The notes: generated from the letters alone by a model not told the origin. 64,000 bases of DNA from Mycolicibacter heraklionensis (GCF_001021505.1 NZ_LDPO01000006.1:123062-187061), one strand, 5' to 3'; positions 1 to 7,945 are shown, numbered from the stretch's first letter. Program-made: numbers and translations.

Positions 1-6
1 CGTCCG

Positions 7-74
7 GTTTCCGCAGGTCGCTTGAAGTCGCGACAGGTCCACCGGTCGAATCACACCGTTGTGTTTCCGCAGGT
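7..74. repeat. Direct 12-mer repeat beside the att-like tail
   Basis: The 12-mer GTTTCCGCAGGT occurs exactly at 7-18 and again at 63-74, 56 bases apart, immediately upstream of the tRNA-like tail. Repeated short motifs flanking an att core are what arm-type binding sites of tyrosine integrases look like. No integrase gene is in the window, so the role is inference. Confidence 0.4.
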
Positions 75-100
75 AAACCGGCATATCCAGCGTTTTCGCT

Positions 101-126
101 AGGGGTTCGAGTCCCCTTAGCTCCAC
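101..126 (+). other. tRNA/tmRNA 3' tail, candidate attachment-site half
   Basis: The sequence forms a perfect 5-bp T-arm (AGGGG 101-105, loop TTCGAGT, CCCCT 113-117) followed by TAGCTCC and A at 118-125. That is the 3' end of a tRNA-like molecule. The AGCTCCAC ending is typical of bacterial tmRNA. There is no matching 5' acceptor strand, D-arm or anticodon arm where a tRNA would need them, and the upstream 100 bases do not look like tmRNA helix 5. The simplest reading is the 3'-end fragment that integrative elements copy into their att core, so a mobile element may lie just left of the window. A real tmRNA end of unusual sequence is the alternative. Confidence 0.45.
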
Positions 127-220
127 TCATTTCGATGGGTATTCCGTTCACGCTGCGCTGATCGCGCAGAATTGCGACCAGACCGTTTGGTGAACACAGG
201 GTCACGACCGCCGATCCGCA

Positions 221-235
221 TCGTTACGGTAACGA
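221..235. promoter_or_regulatory. 15-bp palindrome upstream of the first secreted gene
   Basis: TCGTTACGGTAACGA is palindromic except for its centre base and lies about 100 bases before the GTG at 338. A further GGTAAC occurs near 250. It could be an operator, but no cognate regulator can be assigned. A possible -10 element GATACT lies at 316-321. Apart from this and the att-like material at 1-126, I see nothing recognisable in 127-337. Confidence 0.3.
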
Positions 236-337
236 GTCAATTGGCCGGCCCGGTAACTTACAAGCCTGTGATACGGTTCCTTTGCAGTCGTAAGATTGCG
301 TGTCCGGGGGGGCTGGATACTAATCATCGGAGTTTAC

Positions 338-790
338 GTGAAGAGCCTCGGGAGACTCGGAAAAGCGATATTCGCCGGGATCGGCTTTTATGCAGGCGGG
401 TTGATTTTCAGCGGCCAGGTGGGTGCTGTTCCTGTCGCGGCCCTGCCCCTCGGGGGGCCGGTGTGTGCAGGCGGTGTGGTCGCTCTCTCCTCCGCTGACG
501 GTGCGGCGCCCATTGCGGCGCCGGCCGACGCAACGTTGGCGGCCGCCGCCGGGGTGCCCTGTGGGCCGGCTGCGGCTGACCTGACCACTCTTGCTGGACC
601 TGTGCCGATGGGGCTGCCGGGGCCGGTGCCCCTGATTCCGATTGCCCCCATTCCGGTGGTGCCCGGATTGCCGCCGCCCGTGCCGCTGGTGGCGCCGGGA
701 CCGGCCGGCGCCGCTGCGGCCAGTCCTATCGCGGGATTGATGACAGACGCCATCAGCGCCCCTATCGGTCTGGCCGGCGGCACTAAGTAA
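338..790 (+). CDS. Secreted Ala/Pro/Gly-rich protein of unknown function
   Basis: A 150-residue protein starting at GTG 338, chosen because GGAG lies at 329-332 and because this start gives a clean signal peptide: a basic n-region (MKSLGRLGK), then a hydrophobic stretch to about residue 33. The upstream ATG at 296 would add 14 residues and spoil the n-region. The mature part is low-complexity Ala/Pro/Gly/Val with two cysteines near each other (GPVCAGG and GVPCGPA) and ends with small residues. No domain is recognised. Composition is typical of small exported mycobacterial proteins. It is monocistronic and followed by a strong terminator. Confidence 0.7.
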   Translation: MKSLGRLGKAIFAGIGFYAGGLIFSGQVGAVPVAALPLGGPVCAGGVVALSSADGAAPIAAPADATLAAAAGVPCGPAAADLTTLAGPVPMGLPGPVPLIPIAPIPVVPGLPPPVPLVAPGPAGAAAASPIAGLMTDAISAPIGLAGGTK

Positions 791-805
791 CACGTGACAG
801 AAGAG

Positions 806-837
806 GGTCCGCGAATATTGTGTTCGCGGACCTTTTT
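806..837 (+). terminator. Intrinsic terminator
   Basis: A perfect 10-bp stem (GGTCCGCGAA 806-815 with TTCGCGGACC 823-832), a 7-base loop and then TTTTT at 833-837. It lies 15 bases after the stop of the secreted protein gene. It is one of very few classical T-tract terminators in this window. Confidence 0.9.
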
Positions 838-916
838 CTGTTGCGGCCTGACTCTGAAATCAGTGGGCCAGAATTTATTTGTAGAACTGTTATTCCGATG
901 CGATTGTACTGTTACG

Positions 917-938
917 AAAAGCTGTTATCAGAAACAGC
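917..938 (-). terminator. Terminator of the minus-strand catabolic operon
   Basis: Read on the minus strand, GCTGTT (938-933), a 6-base loop and AACAGC (926-921) form a hairpin followed by TTTT (920-917). It lies just after the stop of the dehydrogenase gene at 948. The whole 838-947 stretch is AT-rich for this genome and carries three CTGTTA copies (887, 909, 922). Confidence 0.6.
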
Positions 939-947
939 GTGACCGTG

Positions 948-1919
948 TCATTGAGCTTTCACCAGCCGCCGCGGAGTGCCGGCGCAGTAAGCGACGATGT
1001 CGTCGACGATATCGCGATAAAACACGTTCATGCAGTTCTCGGTCACGTAGCCCAGGTGCGGGGTCAGCACGGTGTTGTCCAGCGTGGTCAGCGGGTGTCC
1101 GGCCGGCAGTGGCTCCTGGTCGTAGACGTCGAGCCCGGCGCCACGGATCCGGTTGGTGCGCAGTGCGTCGATCAGCGCGGCCTCATCGATCAACCCGCCC
1201 CGTGAGGTGTTGACGACGATCGCGCTGGACTTCATCACGGCCAGCTCGTCTCGACCGACGAGTCCCCGGGTCGCCTCGGAGAGCACCATGTGAATCGACA
1301 CGACGTCGGCGGTCTCGAACAAAGCGCGTCGGTCCAGCAGCTGCGCCTGGGCCTCGGCGGCCCGCTCCGGGGTCAGGTGCGGGCTCCACGCCGTCACTCG
1401 CATGCCGTAGGCGTGGCCCACCGCGGCTACCCGCCGGCCGATTCGGCCCAGCCCCACCAGCCCGAGCGTCGCGCCGGCTAGATCAGCGCCGACCGTCTGT
1501 TGCCATCGGCCGGCGCGAACTGCCGCGTCCTCGACGATCAGATGACGTTGCAGGGCGTGGATCAACGCCCAGGTGAGTTCGACCGTCGGCGTGATGGCGC
1601 CGCCGGTGCCACACACGGTGATCCCGAGCCGGTGGGCGGCGGTCACGTCGATCGCGGCGTTGAACGGCCCCGTGGTGACCAGCAATTTCAACGACGGCAG
1701 CCGGGCCAGCAGATCGGCGTTGATCGGCGTGCGTTCGCGCATCGCCACCACCACCTCGCGGTCGGCCAACCGGGCGATGAGGTCCTCGCCGGGATCGAGG
1801 TGCTCGCGAATCGCCAGCAGATCGACGGGCCGCGGGATAGGCGACCAGTCCACCGTGCCGGCAATGCCCTGGTAATCGTCGAGCACCGCGATACGCAGCG
1901 GTGTCAGCGAGGCGGCCAC
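948..1919 (-). CDS. D-2-hydroxyacid dehydrogenase family protein
   Basis: A 323-residue NAD(P)-dependent dehydrogenase of the D-isomer 2-hydroxyacid family, which interconverts 2-oxo and 2-hydroxy acids in the cytoplasm. Seen: the Rossmann motif GLVGLGRIGRRVA near residue 155, the NTSRGGLIDEAAL segment with the catalytic Arg context near 240, the LDVYDQEP segment with the catalytic Glu near 270, and TPHLGYVT with the catalytic His near 290. Length is normal for the family. The GTG start at 1919 sits two bases after the stop of the amidohydrolase gene, so the two are translationally close. It is the last gene of a three-gene operon and is followed by a terminator. The substrate is not evident. 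Confidence 0.85.
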   Translation of the reverse strand: MAASLTPLRIAVLDDYQGIAGTVDWSPIPRPVDLLAIREHLDPGEDLIARLADREVVVAMRERTPINADLLARLPSLKLLVTTGPFNAAIDVTAAHRLGITVCGTGGAITPTVELTWALIHALQRHLIVEDAAVRAGRWQQTVGADLAGATLGLVGLGRIGRRVAAVGHAYGMRVTAWSPHLTPERAAEAQAQLLDRRALFETADVVSIHMVLSEATRGLVGRDELAVMKSSAIVVNTSRGGLIDEAALIDALRTNRIRGAGLDVYDQEPLPAGHPLTTLDNTVLTPHLGYVTENCMNVFYRDIVDDIVAYCAGTPRRLVKAQ

Positions 1920-1921
1920 CT

Positions 1922-3190
1922 TTAGAACGCATCCGGGTCGTGCTGGACCGCTTCGGGCACCGGATGCTGGTAGAGGCGAGATGCGTTCTCCCAGGTGAAC
2001 TTCCGGATCACCTCGGGGGGAAGGCCCCCGATCTCCTCATGGATCACCCGCTGAGTGTTCGGCCACGTCGAGTCGCAGTGCGGGTAGTCGGCTTCCAGCA
2101 TGATGTGGTCGGTGCCGATGCGCTCGTGCTGGCAGAACGACGACTGATCCTCGACCGCGCAGAACCAGAAGTTGCGTTGCAGCACCTCGGCCGGGGAGAG
2201 CGTCTCACCGAGTGCCTTCCAGGTTCCGTACATCTCGTGATAGCTCAGCATGTGGTCGAGGCGGTCCAGCAGCCCTGCGACCCAGCCGATCCCGCCCTCG
2301 GACAGGCAGATCTTCAACTCGGGGAAGCGGCTGGGCAACCCCGAGTACAACCAGTCGACCGCGGCGGAGATGGCGTAGGCGAAGAACAGGACGCCGGCGA
2401 CGTCGGGCGGAGCGTCGTCGGTTGTCGACGGCGAGGTGCCCGACGACCCGATGTGCAGATTGACCACGGTGCCTGTTTCGGCGCAGGCGGCGATCATCGG
2501 GTCCCAATGCCCGGAGTGAATGGTCGGCAGTCCCAGCATGGCCGGGTTCTCGCTGAAAGTGATGGCGCGAAAGCCTCTTTCGGCGTTCTCGTAGATCATG
2601 GCCGCCCCGACTTGGGGATCCAGCAACCAGGGCAGCTGACAGCCGATGATGCGGTCGGGGTAGGAACCGGCCCACACCTCGTGGTGCCAGTCGTTCCACG
2701 CCCGTACCGAGGCCATCGCCAGCTCGTGGTCGCCGGTCGTCAGTTGCAGGCGCTGACCGGCGAACCCGGGCAGGAAGGAGGGAAAGTTCAGCGACGCGTA
2801 GACGCCGTTGAGGTCCATGTCCTTGATCCGTGCATGAATATCCCAAGCGCCACGGCGCATCTCATCGAATCGGGCCGGCTCGAAGCCGTACTCCGAGACC
2901 GGACGTCCCACCACCGCGTTGAATCCGACGTTGGGCAGCGACTGGCCGTCATACATCCAGGTCTGGCCGCCGGTGTCGGTCTCGATCACCCTCGGCGCCC
3001 GGTCGGCGAGTTTGCGCGGCACCCGGCCCTGAAAGGTGTCCGGGGGTTCGACGATGTGATCGTCTACCGAGATCACCGTGTAGCGCCGTTGCGCGCGTGG
3101 TGGTTCGGGCAGGAAGGTCACGGTGCGCTCGGCGCCGGCCTTGGCGGTGGTGAAGCTCAGGTCGGAGCTGAGTTCGTCGATCGATTTCAT
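1922..3190 (-). CDS. Amidohydrolase-2 family metal-dependent hydrolase
   Basis: A 422-residue TIM-barrel hydrolase of the amidohydrolase-2 (ACMSD-like) family. These enzymes use an active-site metal for decarboxylation or C-C/C-N hydrolysis of aromatic or beta-keto acids. Seen: the N-terminal metal-binding style motif ISVDDHIVEPPDTF near residues 40-53, internal histidines in VNLHIGSSG, and a C-terminal LEADYPHCDSTWP with the late Asp typical of the fold. ATG 3190 lies three bases after the upstream aldolase stop. It sits in an operon with an aldolase and a 2-hydroxyacid dehydrogenase and beside a P450 and an MBL hydrolase. That implies degradation of an oxidised ring or side chain. The substrate is unknown. 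Confidence 0.85.
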   Translation of the reverse strand: MKSIDELSSDLSFTTAKAGAERTVTFLPEPPRAQRRYTVISVDDHIVEPPDTFQGRVPRKLADRAPRVIETDTGGQTWMYDGQSLPNVGFNAVVGRPVSEYGFEPARFDEMRRGAWDIHARIKDMDLNGVYASLNFPSFLPGFAGQRLQLTTGDHELAMASVRAWNDWHHEVWAGSYPDRIIGCQLPWLLDPQVGAAMIYENAERGFRAITFSENPAMLGLPTIHSGHWDPMIAACAETGTVVNLHIGSSGTSPSTTDDAPPDVAGVLFFAYAISAAVDWLYSGLPSRFPELKICLSEGGIGWVAGLLDRLDHMLSYHEMYGTWKALGETLSPAEVLQRNFWFCAVEDQSSFCQHERIGTDHIMLEADYPHCDSTWPNTQRVIHEEIGGLPPEVIRKFTWENASRLYQHPVPEAVQHDPDAF

Positions 3191-3193
3191 GAG

Positions 3194-3979
3194 CTAGTCC
3201 AGCACCCGGCGGTCGGCCTTGATGGTCATGCGGGCCGCGCCTGCCCAGTACACGTCGGCGGCGCGTTCGATCAACGACGCCTGCATCCCAGCCATGTCGG
3301 ATCGCTTCATCGGTGTGGGTCGCCGGCCGGTCAGCATCACGTGGTAGGCCAGCTTGCACACCCGCTCGATGGTCGCGCACCGATAGACCGCCTCGGCCAG
3401 GGTGCGCCCGGTGGCGATCACCCCGTGTGAGGCCAGAATCGCCAGGTTTGCGCCGCCGATGCGGCCGGCCAGATCCTGGGCCCGCGCAGCGGTGTCCACC
3501 TCGCCGTCGTAGCTGTCGACGAAGCACAGGTCGTCGAGGAACAGCGAGCCCGTCTGGTGCACCAGCTCGGGCAGCGTCTGCAGCGACGCCAACAGGCTCA
3601 CGTAGTAGGGGTGGTTGTGGATCACCACGCGAGCGTCGGGGCGGGCGCGGTGCAGTTCGGTGTGGATATGAATGGCGGGGGTGACATCCCAGCGGCCCGC
3701 GACCACGCGGGCGTCCTCGTCGACGGTGCAGATGTCGGAGGCGGTGAGTTCGGCCCACCACAGTCCCCACGGATTGACCAGCATCTCGGTCTGACCGTCG
3801 GGATGCCAGGTGATGTGGCCGGCCATGTTCTCGGCGAAGCCGATGTCGGCGAGATGGCGAAACGCGACGGCCAGTGCCTGGGTGTTGCTGAGCTCGACGC
3901 CGATCGGCGGGACCACCGACGGCGACCAGACCGCTGAGCCGCCGGGACGGGCGTACTGGACGTCGACGGACTCCGTCAT
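3194..3979 (-). CDS. Class II aldolase/adducin family protein
   Basis: A 261-residue class II aldolase/adducin domain protein, a zinc-dependent lyase or decarboxylase family acting on hydroxy- or phosphosugar-like acids. Seen: MAGHITWHPDG near residue 52, the His-x-His zinc site in VIHNHPYYV near 120, and LASHGVIATGRTLAEAV near 185, which supplies the third His. ATG 3979 is preferred over TTG 3985: on the minus strand TATGAT lies at -12 to -7 from this A, exactly where a -10 box belongs if the message is leaderless, and no ribosome-binding site exists. It is the first gene of the operon running to 948. The regulator is probably the neighbouring GntR protein. Confidence 0.85.
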   Translation of the reverse strand: MTESVDVQYARPGGSAVWSPSVVPPIGVELSNTQALAVAFRHLADIGFAENMAGHITWHPDGQTEMLVNPWGLWWAELTASDICTVDEDARVVAGRWDVTPAIHIHTELHRARPDARVVIHNHPYYVSLLASLQTLPELVHQTGSLFLDDLCFVDSYDGEVDTAARAQDLAGRIGGANLAILASHGVIATGRTLAEAVYRCATIERVCKLAYHVMLTGRRPTPMKRSDMAGMQASLIERAADVYWAGAARMTIKADRRVLD

Positions 3980-3981
3980 GA

Positions 3982-3996
3982 ACAAATCATATGGAA
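3982..3996 (-). promoter_or_regulatory. Candidate GntR operator overlapping a leaderless promoter (copy 1)
   Basis: On the minus strand this reads TTCCATATGATTTGT. It contains the putative -10 TATGAT of the aldolase operon and ends three bases before its ATG. A near-identical copy (13 of 15 bases) lies at 4873-4887 upstream of the hydrolase-P450 pair. The regulator gene between them makes it the obvious candidate binder. Confidence 0.55.
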
Positions 3997-4030
3997 ATAA
4001 GCGCGGCCGTCAACGCCGCCGCCGCGCCGG

Positions 4031-4819
4031 TCAGTGCTCGTTGTCTCCGGCGCTGGGGACTCCGCGGGGACGAACCATGGCGGGGTCGACGATTCCCGAG
4101 CGGCCGGGGTAGTGCTGGGCGTGCAGCAGGTGGGCTGCGGCGAGGTCGCGGGCCCGTTGGGCGTCGCCGACATCGATAGCGTCGATCACCTGGCGGTGGT
4201 CCTCCAGGACGGCGCGCCGCTCCGGAACTGGCACCGTCGAATGGTCGGTGACCTGACTGGACCAGCTTTGCTCGTGAGCCGACCAGAGGGCTTCGAGTGC
4301 GCCCGCCATGACGAGCATGGTGGTGTTGCCGCAGTGCGTGACGAGCGCTTCGTGATAGCGGCGGCTGGCGGAGGTGACCTTTTGCAAGTCGTCGACCGCA
4401 GCCACCGATTCCTCATGCAAGCGGCGCAGAATCGGCACCACCGTGCTCTTTCGGTCCGGGCGCCCCGCGCACAGCGCCGCGCAGGCCGGTTCGACCTGCA
4501 GAAGCGCGGTCCCGACGTCGGCGAGGCTGACCTGTTGCGAACCCAGGACCAGGCCCATGGTGTAGGCGACGTTTGCTGGAGTGGGCCGATGGATCACGGC
4601 GCCGCCCCGTTTGCCGCGGCGCACGGTGAGCAGGCCCTCGGCCTCGAGGATCCGCATGGCTTCGCGCAACGACGGCTTGCTGATGGCGAACTCGACCAGC
4701 AGTTCGTCCTCTTTGGGGAGCACATGGTCGTCGGTGAGTTCGCCGGCGACGATGCGTCGACGGAGCTCGTCGGCGACCTGTTCGGCCAGCCGGCGAAAGC
4801 GGATGGTGGGTGCTGCCAC
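4031..4819 (-). CDS. GntR/FadR-type transcriptional regulator (FCD domain)
   Basis: A 262-residue regulator with an N-terminal winged helix-turn-helix (residues about 8-75: LAEQVADELRRRIVAGEL, then SKPSLREAMRILEAEGLL and the RRGKRGGAV wing) and a C-terminal all-helical FCD ligand domain. FCD domains bind organic acids and often a metal through Asp/His residues. Here the DHRQVIDAIDVGDAQRA and AAAHLLHAQHY segments fit. The GTG start at 4819 is taken from the domain boundary. It sits between the aldolase operon and the divergent hydrolase-P450 pair, and both promoter regions share a 15-bp motif. It is therefore probably the local repressor responding to a pathway acid. Confidence 0.9.
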   Translation of the reverse strand: MAAPTIRFRRLAEQVADELRRRIVAGELTDDHVLPKEDELLVEFAISKPSLREAMRILEAEGLLTVRRGKRGGAVIHRPTPANVAYTMGLVLGSQQVSLADVGTALLQVEPACAALCAGRPDRKSTVVPILRRLHEESVAAVDDLQKVTSASRRYHEALVTHCGNTTMLVMAGALEALWSAHEQSWSSQVTDHSTVPVPERRAVLEDHRQVIDAIDVGDAQRARDLAAAHLLHAQHYPGRSGIVDPAMVRPRGVPSAGDNEH

Positions 4820-4872
4820 GGGTCGAGTGTGCCAGACCCGCCTTCGTTCCTCCGGTTCCTCGAATCAGTCAC

Positions 4873-4887
4873 TTCCAAATGATTCGT
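4873..4887 (+). promoter_or_regulatory. Candidate GntR operator (copy 2)
   Basis: TTCCAAATGATTCGT, matching the copy at 3982-3996 in 13 of 15 positions. It lies between the divergent gntR and hydrolase genes. A -10-like TACGAT follows at 4892-4897, so a bound regulator could control the hydrolase-P450 promoter and its own gene. Confidence 0.55.
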
Positions 4888-4922
4888 GGCATACGATCGC
4901 CCTGCGAGAAGGGGACCATGGC

Positions 4923-5768
4923 GTGCAGCACTGGACTGTCGGCGACGTTGACATCCATGCGGTTGCCCAGGCGGTCATCCCGATCCCACCCTCCCGGCTG
5001 TTCGCCGGAGCACTTGAGTGCTTCGCGGACGATTCGCTGCCGGAGTATTGCGACGCCTCGGGCAACATCCTGATGGCGATCCAGTCCTATCTGATCGAGT
5101 CCGGGCCGTCGCGCGTGCTCGTCGACACCTGCTTCGCCGAGAGCTTCCTGCGGACCCGGAACATGCCGGACCGCTTCGAGGAGTCGTTGGCGGCCACGGG
5201 ATTGTCGCCCGGCGACATCACGGCCGTGGTGTGCACGCACCTGCACCGCGATCACGCCGGTCGCAATACCGTCGAGCAGGCCGGGCAGTGGGTGCCGACA
5301 TTTCCCAACGCCGACTATCTGGTGACCGCGGCCGAGCACGCGCACTGGTGTGAGTTCACCGGTGAGGACCGGGTGGCGCCCGAATGCGTCGCACCCCTGG
5401 CGCAGCACGGCAAGCTCCGGTTGGTGGCCCCGGATCATCAGCTGACCGAGACGATCAGGCTCGTCCCCACCGCCGGTCACACCCCCGGTCATGTGTCGGT
5501 GCGCATCGAGTCCGCCGGCGACGTCGCCTACATCAGCGGCGACGTCGTGCACCATCCCGGCCAGATCGGCCGGCCCGAGATCAGTGCCCTGCCCGACGCC
5601 GACGCGAGCGCCGCTCGGGCCAGTCGGCTGGCCTTGCTGCGCCGTATCGCCGACGAGCGGGCACTGCTGCTCGGATCGCATTTCGCCGCCCCCTCGGGCG
5701 GCTACATCGACAGCGCCGGTGCAGGTTTGGCGTGGCAACCGCTGGTAGAGCGAGAGGGAGCACGATGA
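4923..5768 (+). CDS. MBL-fold metallo-hydrolase
   Basis: A 281-residue metallo-beta-lactamase-fold hydrolase, resembling the lactonase-type branch. Seen: the dinuclear metal motif HLHRDH near residue 105, further ligands in TAGHTPGHVS near 185 and ISGDVVHH near 205, and LLGSHFAAPSGG near the end. GTG 4923 is chosen because AGAAGGGG lies at 4907-4914. The ATG at 4918 is in another frame, and longer upstream frames run into the regulator gene. The stop overlaps the P450 start by four bases (ATGA), so the two are translationally coupled. It may open a lactone or ester produced in the same pathway. The substrate is inferred only from context. Confidence 0.85.
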   Translation: MQHWTVGDVDIHAVAQAVIPIPPSRLFAGALECFADDSLPEYCDASGNILMAIQSYLIESGPSRVLVDTCFAESFLRTRNMPDRFEESLAATGLSPGDITAVVCTHLHRDHAGRNTVEQAGQWVPTFPNADYLVTAAEHAHWCEFTGEDRVAPECVAPLAQHGKLRLVAPDHQLTETIRLVPTAGHTPGHVSVRIESAGDVAYISGDVVHHPGQIGRPEISALPDADASAARASRLALLRRIADERALLLGSHFAAPSGGYIDSAGAGLAWQPLVEREGAR

Positions 5769-7018
5769 CCGAGACACAGCACCTGTTGCCGGAGGGGTTC
5801 GACTTCACCGACCCCGCGCTCATCGCCGAGCGGATCCCGCACGAGGAGTTCGCCCTGCTGCGTAAGACCGAACCGATCTGGTGGAACGCCCAACCCTTCG
5901 GCGCGTCCGGCTACCCCGACGAGGGCTACTGGGTCGTCACGAAACACGCCGACGTACGGGCGGTGTCGCTGCACGACGAGGTGTTCTCCTCGCACGAGAA
6001 CACCTCGCTGATCCGGACGAACACGACCGACAATCAAGAGCTCCACGACGCCAGCCGCGACAACATCATGCTGTTTCTCGACGGACCCAAGCACGCCAAG
6101 CTGCGCCGGATCGTCTCCCGGGGATTCACGCCCCGAGTGGTTGCCGGAATGCGGGATTCGCTCGACCGCCAAGCCCGAGAGATCGTCACGGCCGCCGCCG
6201 AGCACAACACCGGCGACTTCGTCACCGAGGTGGCCTCCCAGCTGCCATTGGCGACCATCTGCGAGCTGATCGGCGTCCCGACGGACGAGCGTCAACAGGT
6301 TTTCGACTGGAGCAATCGGCTGGTGGGCGGCGGCAACGGCGACCCGGACGCCGCGGCCGACGGGATGCAAGCCTCCGCTGAGCTGTTGGGTTACGCCTAC
6401 CAGATGGCCGAAGACCGCAAGGCGCACCCGCGCGACGACATCGCGACGGCCCTGGTGACCGCGACCATCGACGGCGAAGAGCTCACCGCACTGGAATTCG
6501 GTTACTACGTGATGATGCTGATGGTGGCCGGCAACGAGACCACCCGCAACGCCACTTCGCAGGGCATGCTGGCGTTCTTCGACCACCCCGACCAATGGCG
6601 GCTGTTCGTCGCCGACCGCCCCGCTACCATGGCCGACGAAGTGGTCCGCTGGGCGACGCCGGTCATCTCCTTCCAGCGCACGGCATTGCGCGATGTCGAA
6701 CTCGGGGGAGTGCAGATCCGCAAGGGACAGCGGGTCGGCATGTTCTACGGTTCGGCCAACTACGACGACGAGGTGTTCGACGACCCGTTCACCTTCAACG
6801 TCCTGCGAAGCCCCAACCCGCACTTGGGTTTCGGGGCTCCGGGAGCGCACTACTGCATCGGTGCGAACCTCGCCCGGATGCAGATCAACCTGATCTTCGG
6901 AGCGCTGGCGGACATCATCCCCGACATCCACCAGCTGGATCGACCGTCGCGATCCGTGCTGCCCTGGATCAACGGGATCGACGCCATGCCAGTGGAATTC
7001 GGCAGCGTCACTCCTTGA
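5765..7018 (+). CDS. Cytochrome P450, CYP125-like
   Basis: A 417-residue cytochrome P450. Seen: the I-helix oxygen-binding segment AGNETTRN near residue 257, ExxR in DEVVRW near 290, and the heme loop GFGAPGAHYCIGAN with the proximal Cys near 362. The N-terminal PEGFDFTDPALIAERIP, the FSSHEN and ISFQRTALRDVEL segments and the ANLARMQINLIF run closely resemble mycobacterial CYP125, the steroid C26-hydroxylase, as I remember it. Whether this one acts on cholesterol or another isoprenoid or alkyl chain is not known, and it is not in a Mce4-type cluster here. Its 3' end overlaps the convergent transpeptidase by 11 bases. It is coupled to the MBL hydrolase upstream. Confidence 0.9.
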   Translation: MTETQHLLPEGFDFTDPALIAERIPHEEFALLRKTEPIWWNAQPFGASGYPDEGYWVVTKHADVRAVSLHDEVFSSHENTSLIRTNTTDNQELHDASRDNIMLFLDGPKHAKLRRIVSRGFTPRVVAGMRDSLDRQAREIVTAAAEHNTGDFVTEVASQLPLATICELIGVPTDERQQVFDWSNRLVGGGNGDPDAAADGMQASAELLGYAYQMAEDRKAHPRDDIATALVTATIDGEELTALEFGYYVMMLMVAGNETTRNATSQGMLAFFDHPDQWRLFVADRPATMADEVVRWATPVISFQRTALRDVELGGVQIRKGQRVGMFYGSANYDDEVFDDPFTFNVLRSPNPHLGFGAPGAHYCIGANLARMQINLIFGALADIIPDIHQLDRPSRSVLPWINGIDAMPVEFGSVTP

Positions 7019-7814
7019 TGATCACCGGGTCGCCGATGTTGACCCGGTCGAAGTACCACTCCGCATCGGTGGGACTCAGGCCGATGCAGCCGTGGCTGAC
7101 GTTCTCCAGCCCCAGTGAGTGCAGCGCCCAAGGTGCGGAGTGGACGTAGAGCCCGCGCCGGGTGATGCGGACCGCCTGCTCCACCTCGAAGCGGTAGCCC
7201 TCGGCGGAGTCGATCGGGATACCAACGCTGCTGGAGTCCATCACGACCTTGCGGTCCTTGCCCAGCACGGTGTAGTTGCCCGTGGGTGTCTCGTATTCGG
7301 TCTTGCCCATGGTCGCGGGCAGGACGCCGTCTTCGCCCCAGTGCGGGCGGTGGTGCGGCGTGGGCAGCGGGCCGGCCTCCTCGCCGTCAACGGTCACGGT
7401 AAAGGTGTGCGCCGAGATGCTGGCGACGCCCACCACCTTTGCGCCCGTGCTGAAGTCGACGGACAGCTTGCCCACCGACAGGGCCACGGTGCTGTGCGCC
7501 GGCCAGTAGTGGTCGGGAATCCACTGCACTTCGCTGTCGTCGACCCAGTCAAAGGTTCCGGTCATCGGCGGGGTGCTCCGCACCGCGATGCTGCGCTCGG
7601 CGGCCCGGCGGTCGATCACCGGAGCGGAGAAGGTCACCACGACCGGGTGCGCCACGCCAACGACAGCACCCGATGCCGGCTGGATCGATGCGATCCCGGC
7701 GCCGGGCGGCTGGCTGGCCGCAGCCGAACTCGTTCCGGGCGGCGTCACGAGCGTCGCGACCGCGACCCCGATGACCACCATTGCAGAGCGCACCGATGTC
7801 CACATCCTCGGCAT
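7008..7814 (-). CDS. L,D-transpeptidase (YkuD family), exported
   Basis: A 268-residue exported L,D-transpeptidase that makes 3-3 cross-links between diaminopimelate residues of peptidoglycan in the periplasm. Seen: a signal peptide to about residue 33, an Ig-like domain (VVGVAHPVVVTFSAPV to HTFTVTV) and a C-terminal YkuD domain with YVHSAPWALHSLG and the catalytic SHGCIGLSP near residue 250. This is the one- or two-domain Ldt architecture known from mycobacteria. The sequence resembles the LdtA (Rv0116c) and LdtC type more than LdtB, but I cannot assign the paralogue. The start is either ATG 7814 or ATG 7805; GGGAAGG spacing suits 7805 better. Confidence 0.88.
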   Translation of the reverse strand: MPRMWTSVRSAMVVIGVAVATLVTPPGTSSAAASQPPGAGIASIQPASGAVVGVAHPVVVTFSAPVIDRRAAERSIAVRSTPPMTGTFDWVDDSEVQWIPDHYWPAHSTVALSVGKLSVDFSTGAKVVGVASISAHTFTVTVDGEEAGPLPTPHHRPHWGEDGVLPATMGKTEYETPTGNYTVLGKDRKVVMDSSSVGIPIDSAEGYRFEVEQAVRITRRGLYVHSAPWALHSLGLENVSHGCIGLSPTDAEWYFDRVNIGDPVIIKE

Positions 7815-7945
7815 ACCTTCCCGATCTTCTAACCTGGGTTACCGCCGTTGATGGTAGGGAGATTCGCGTCGATAGGCCTCGCGCACATGCCCACGAGACG
7901 GTCAAGGCTTCATTAAGGTTTGGACACGGCCCGGCCGGAGCGGTG

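Noticed and set aside
1..126. A complete tRNA or tmRNA gene
   Set aside because: Only the T-arm and 3' acceptor strand are present. No pairing 5' acceptor, D-arm or anticodon arm exists in the preceding bases.
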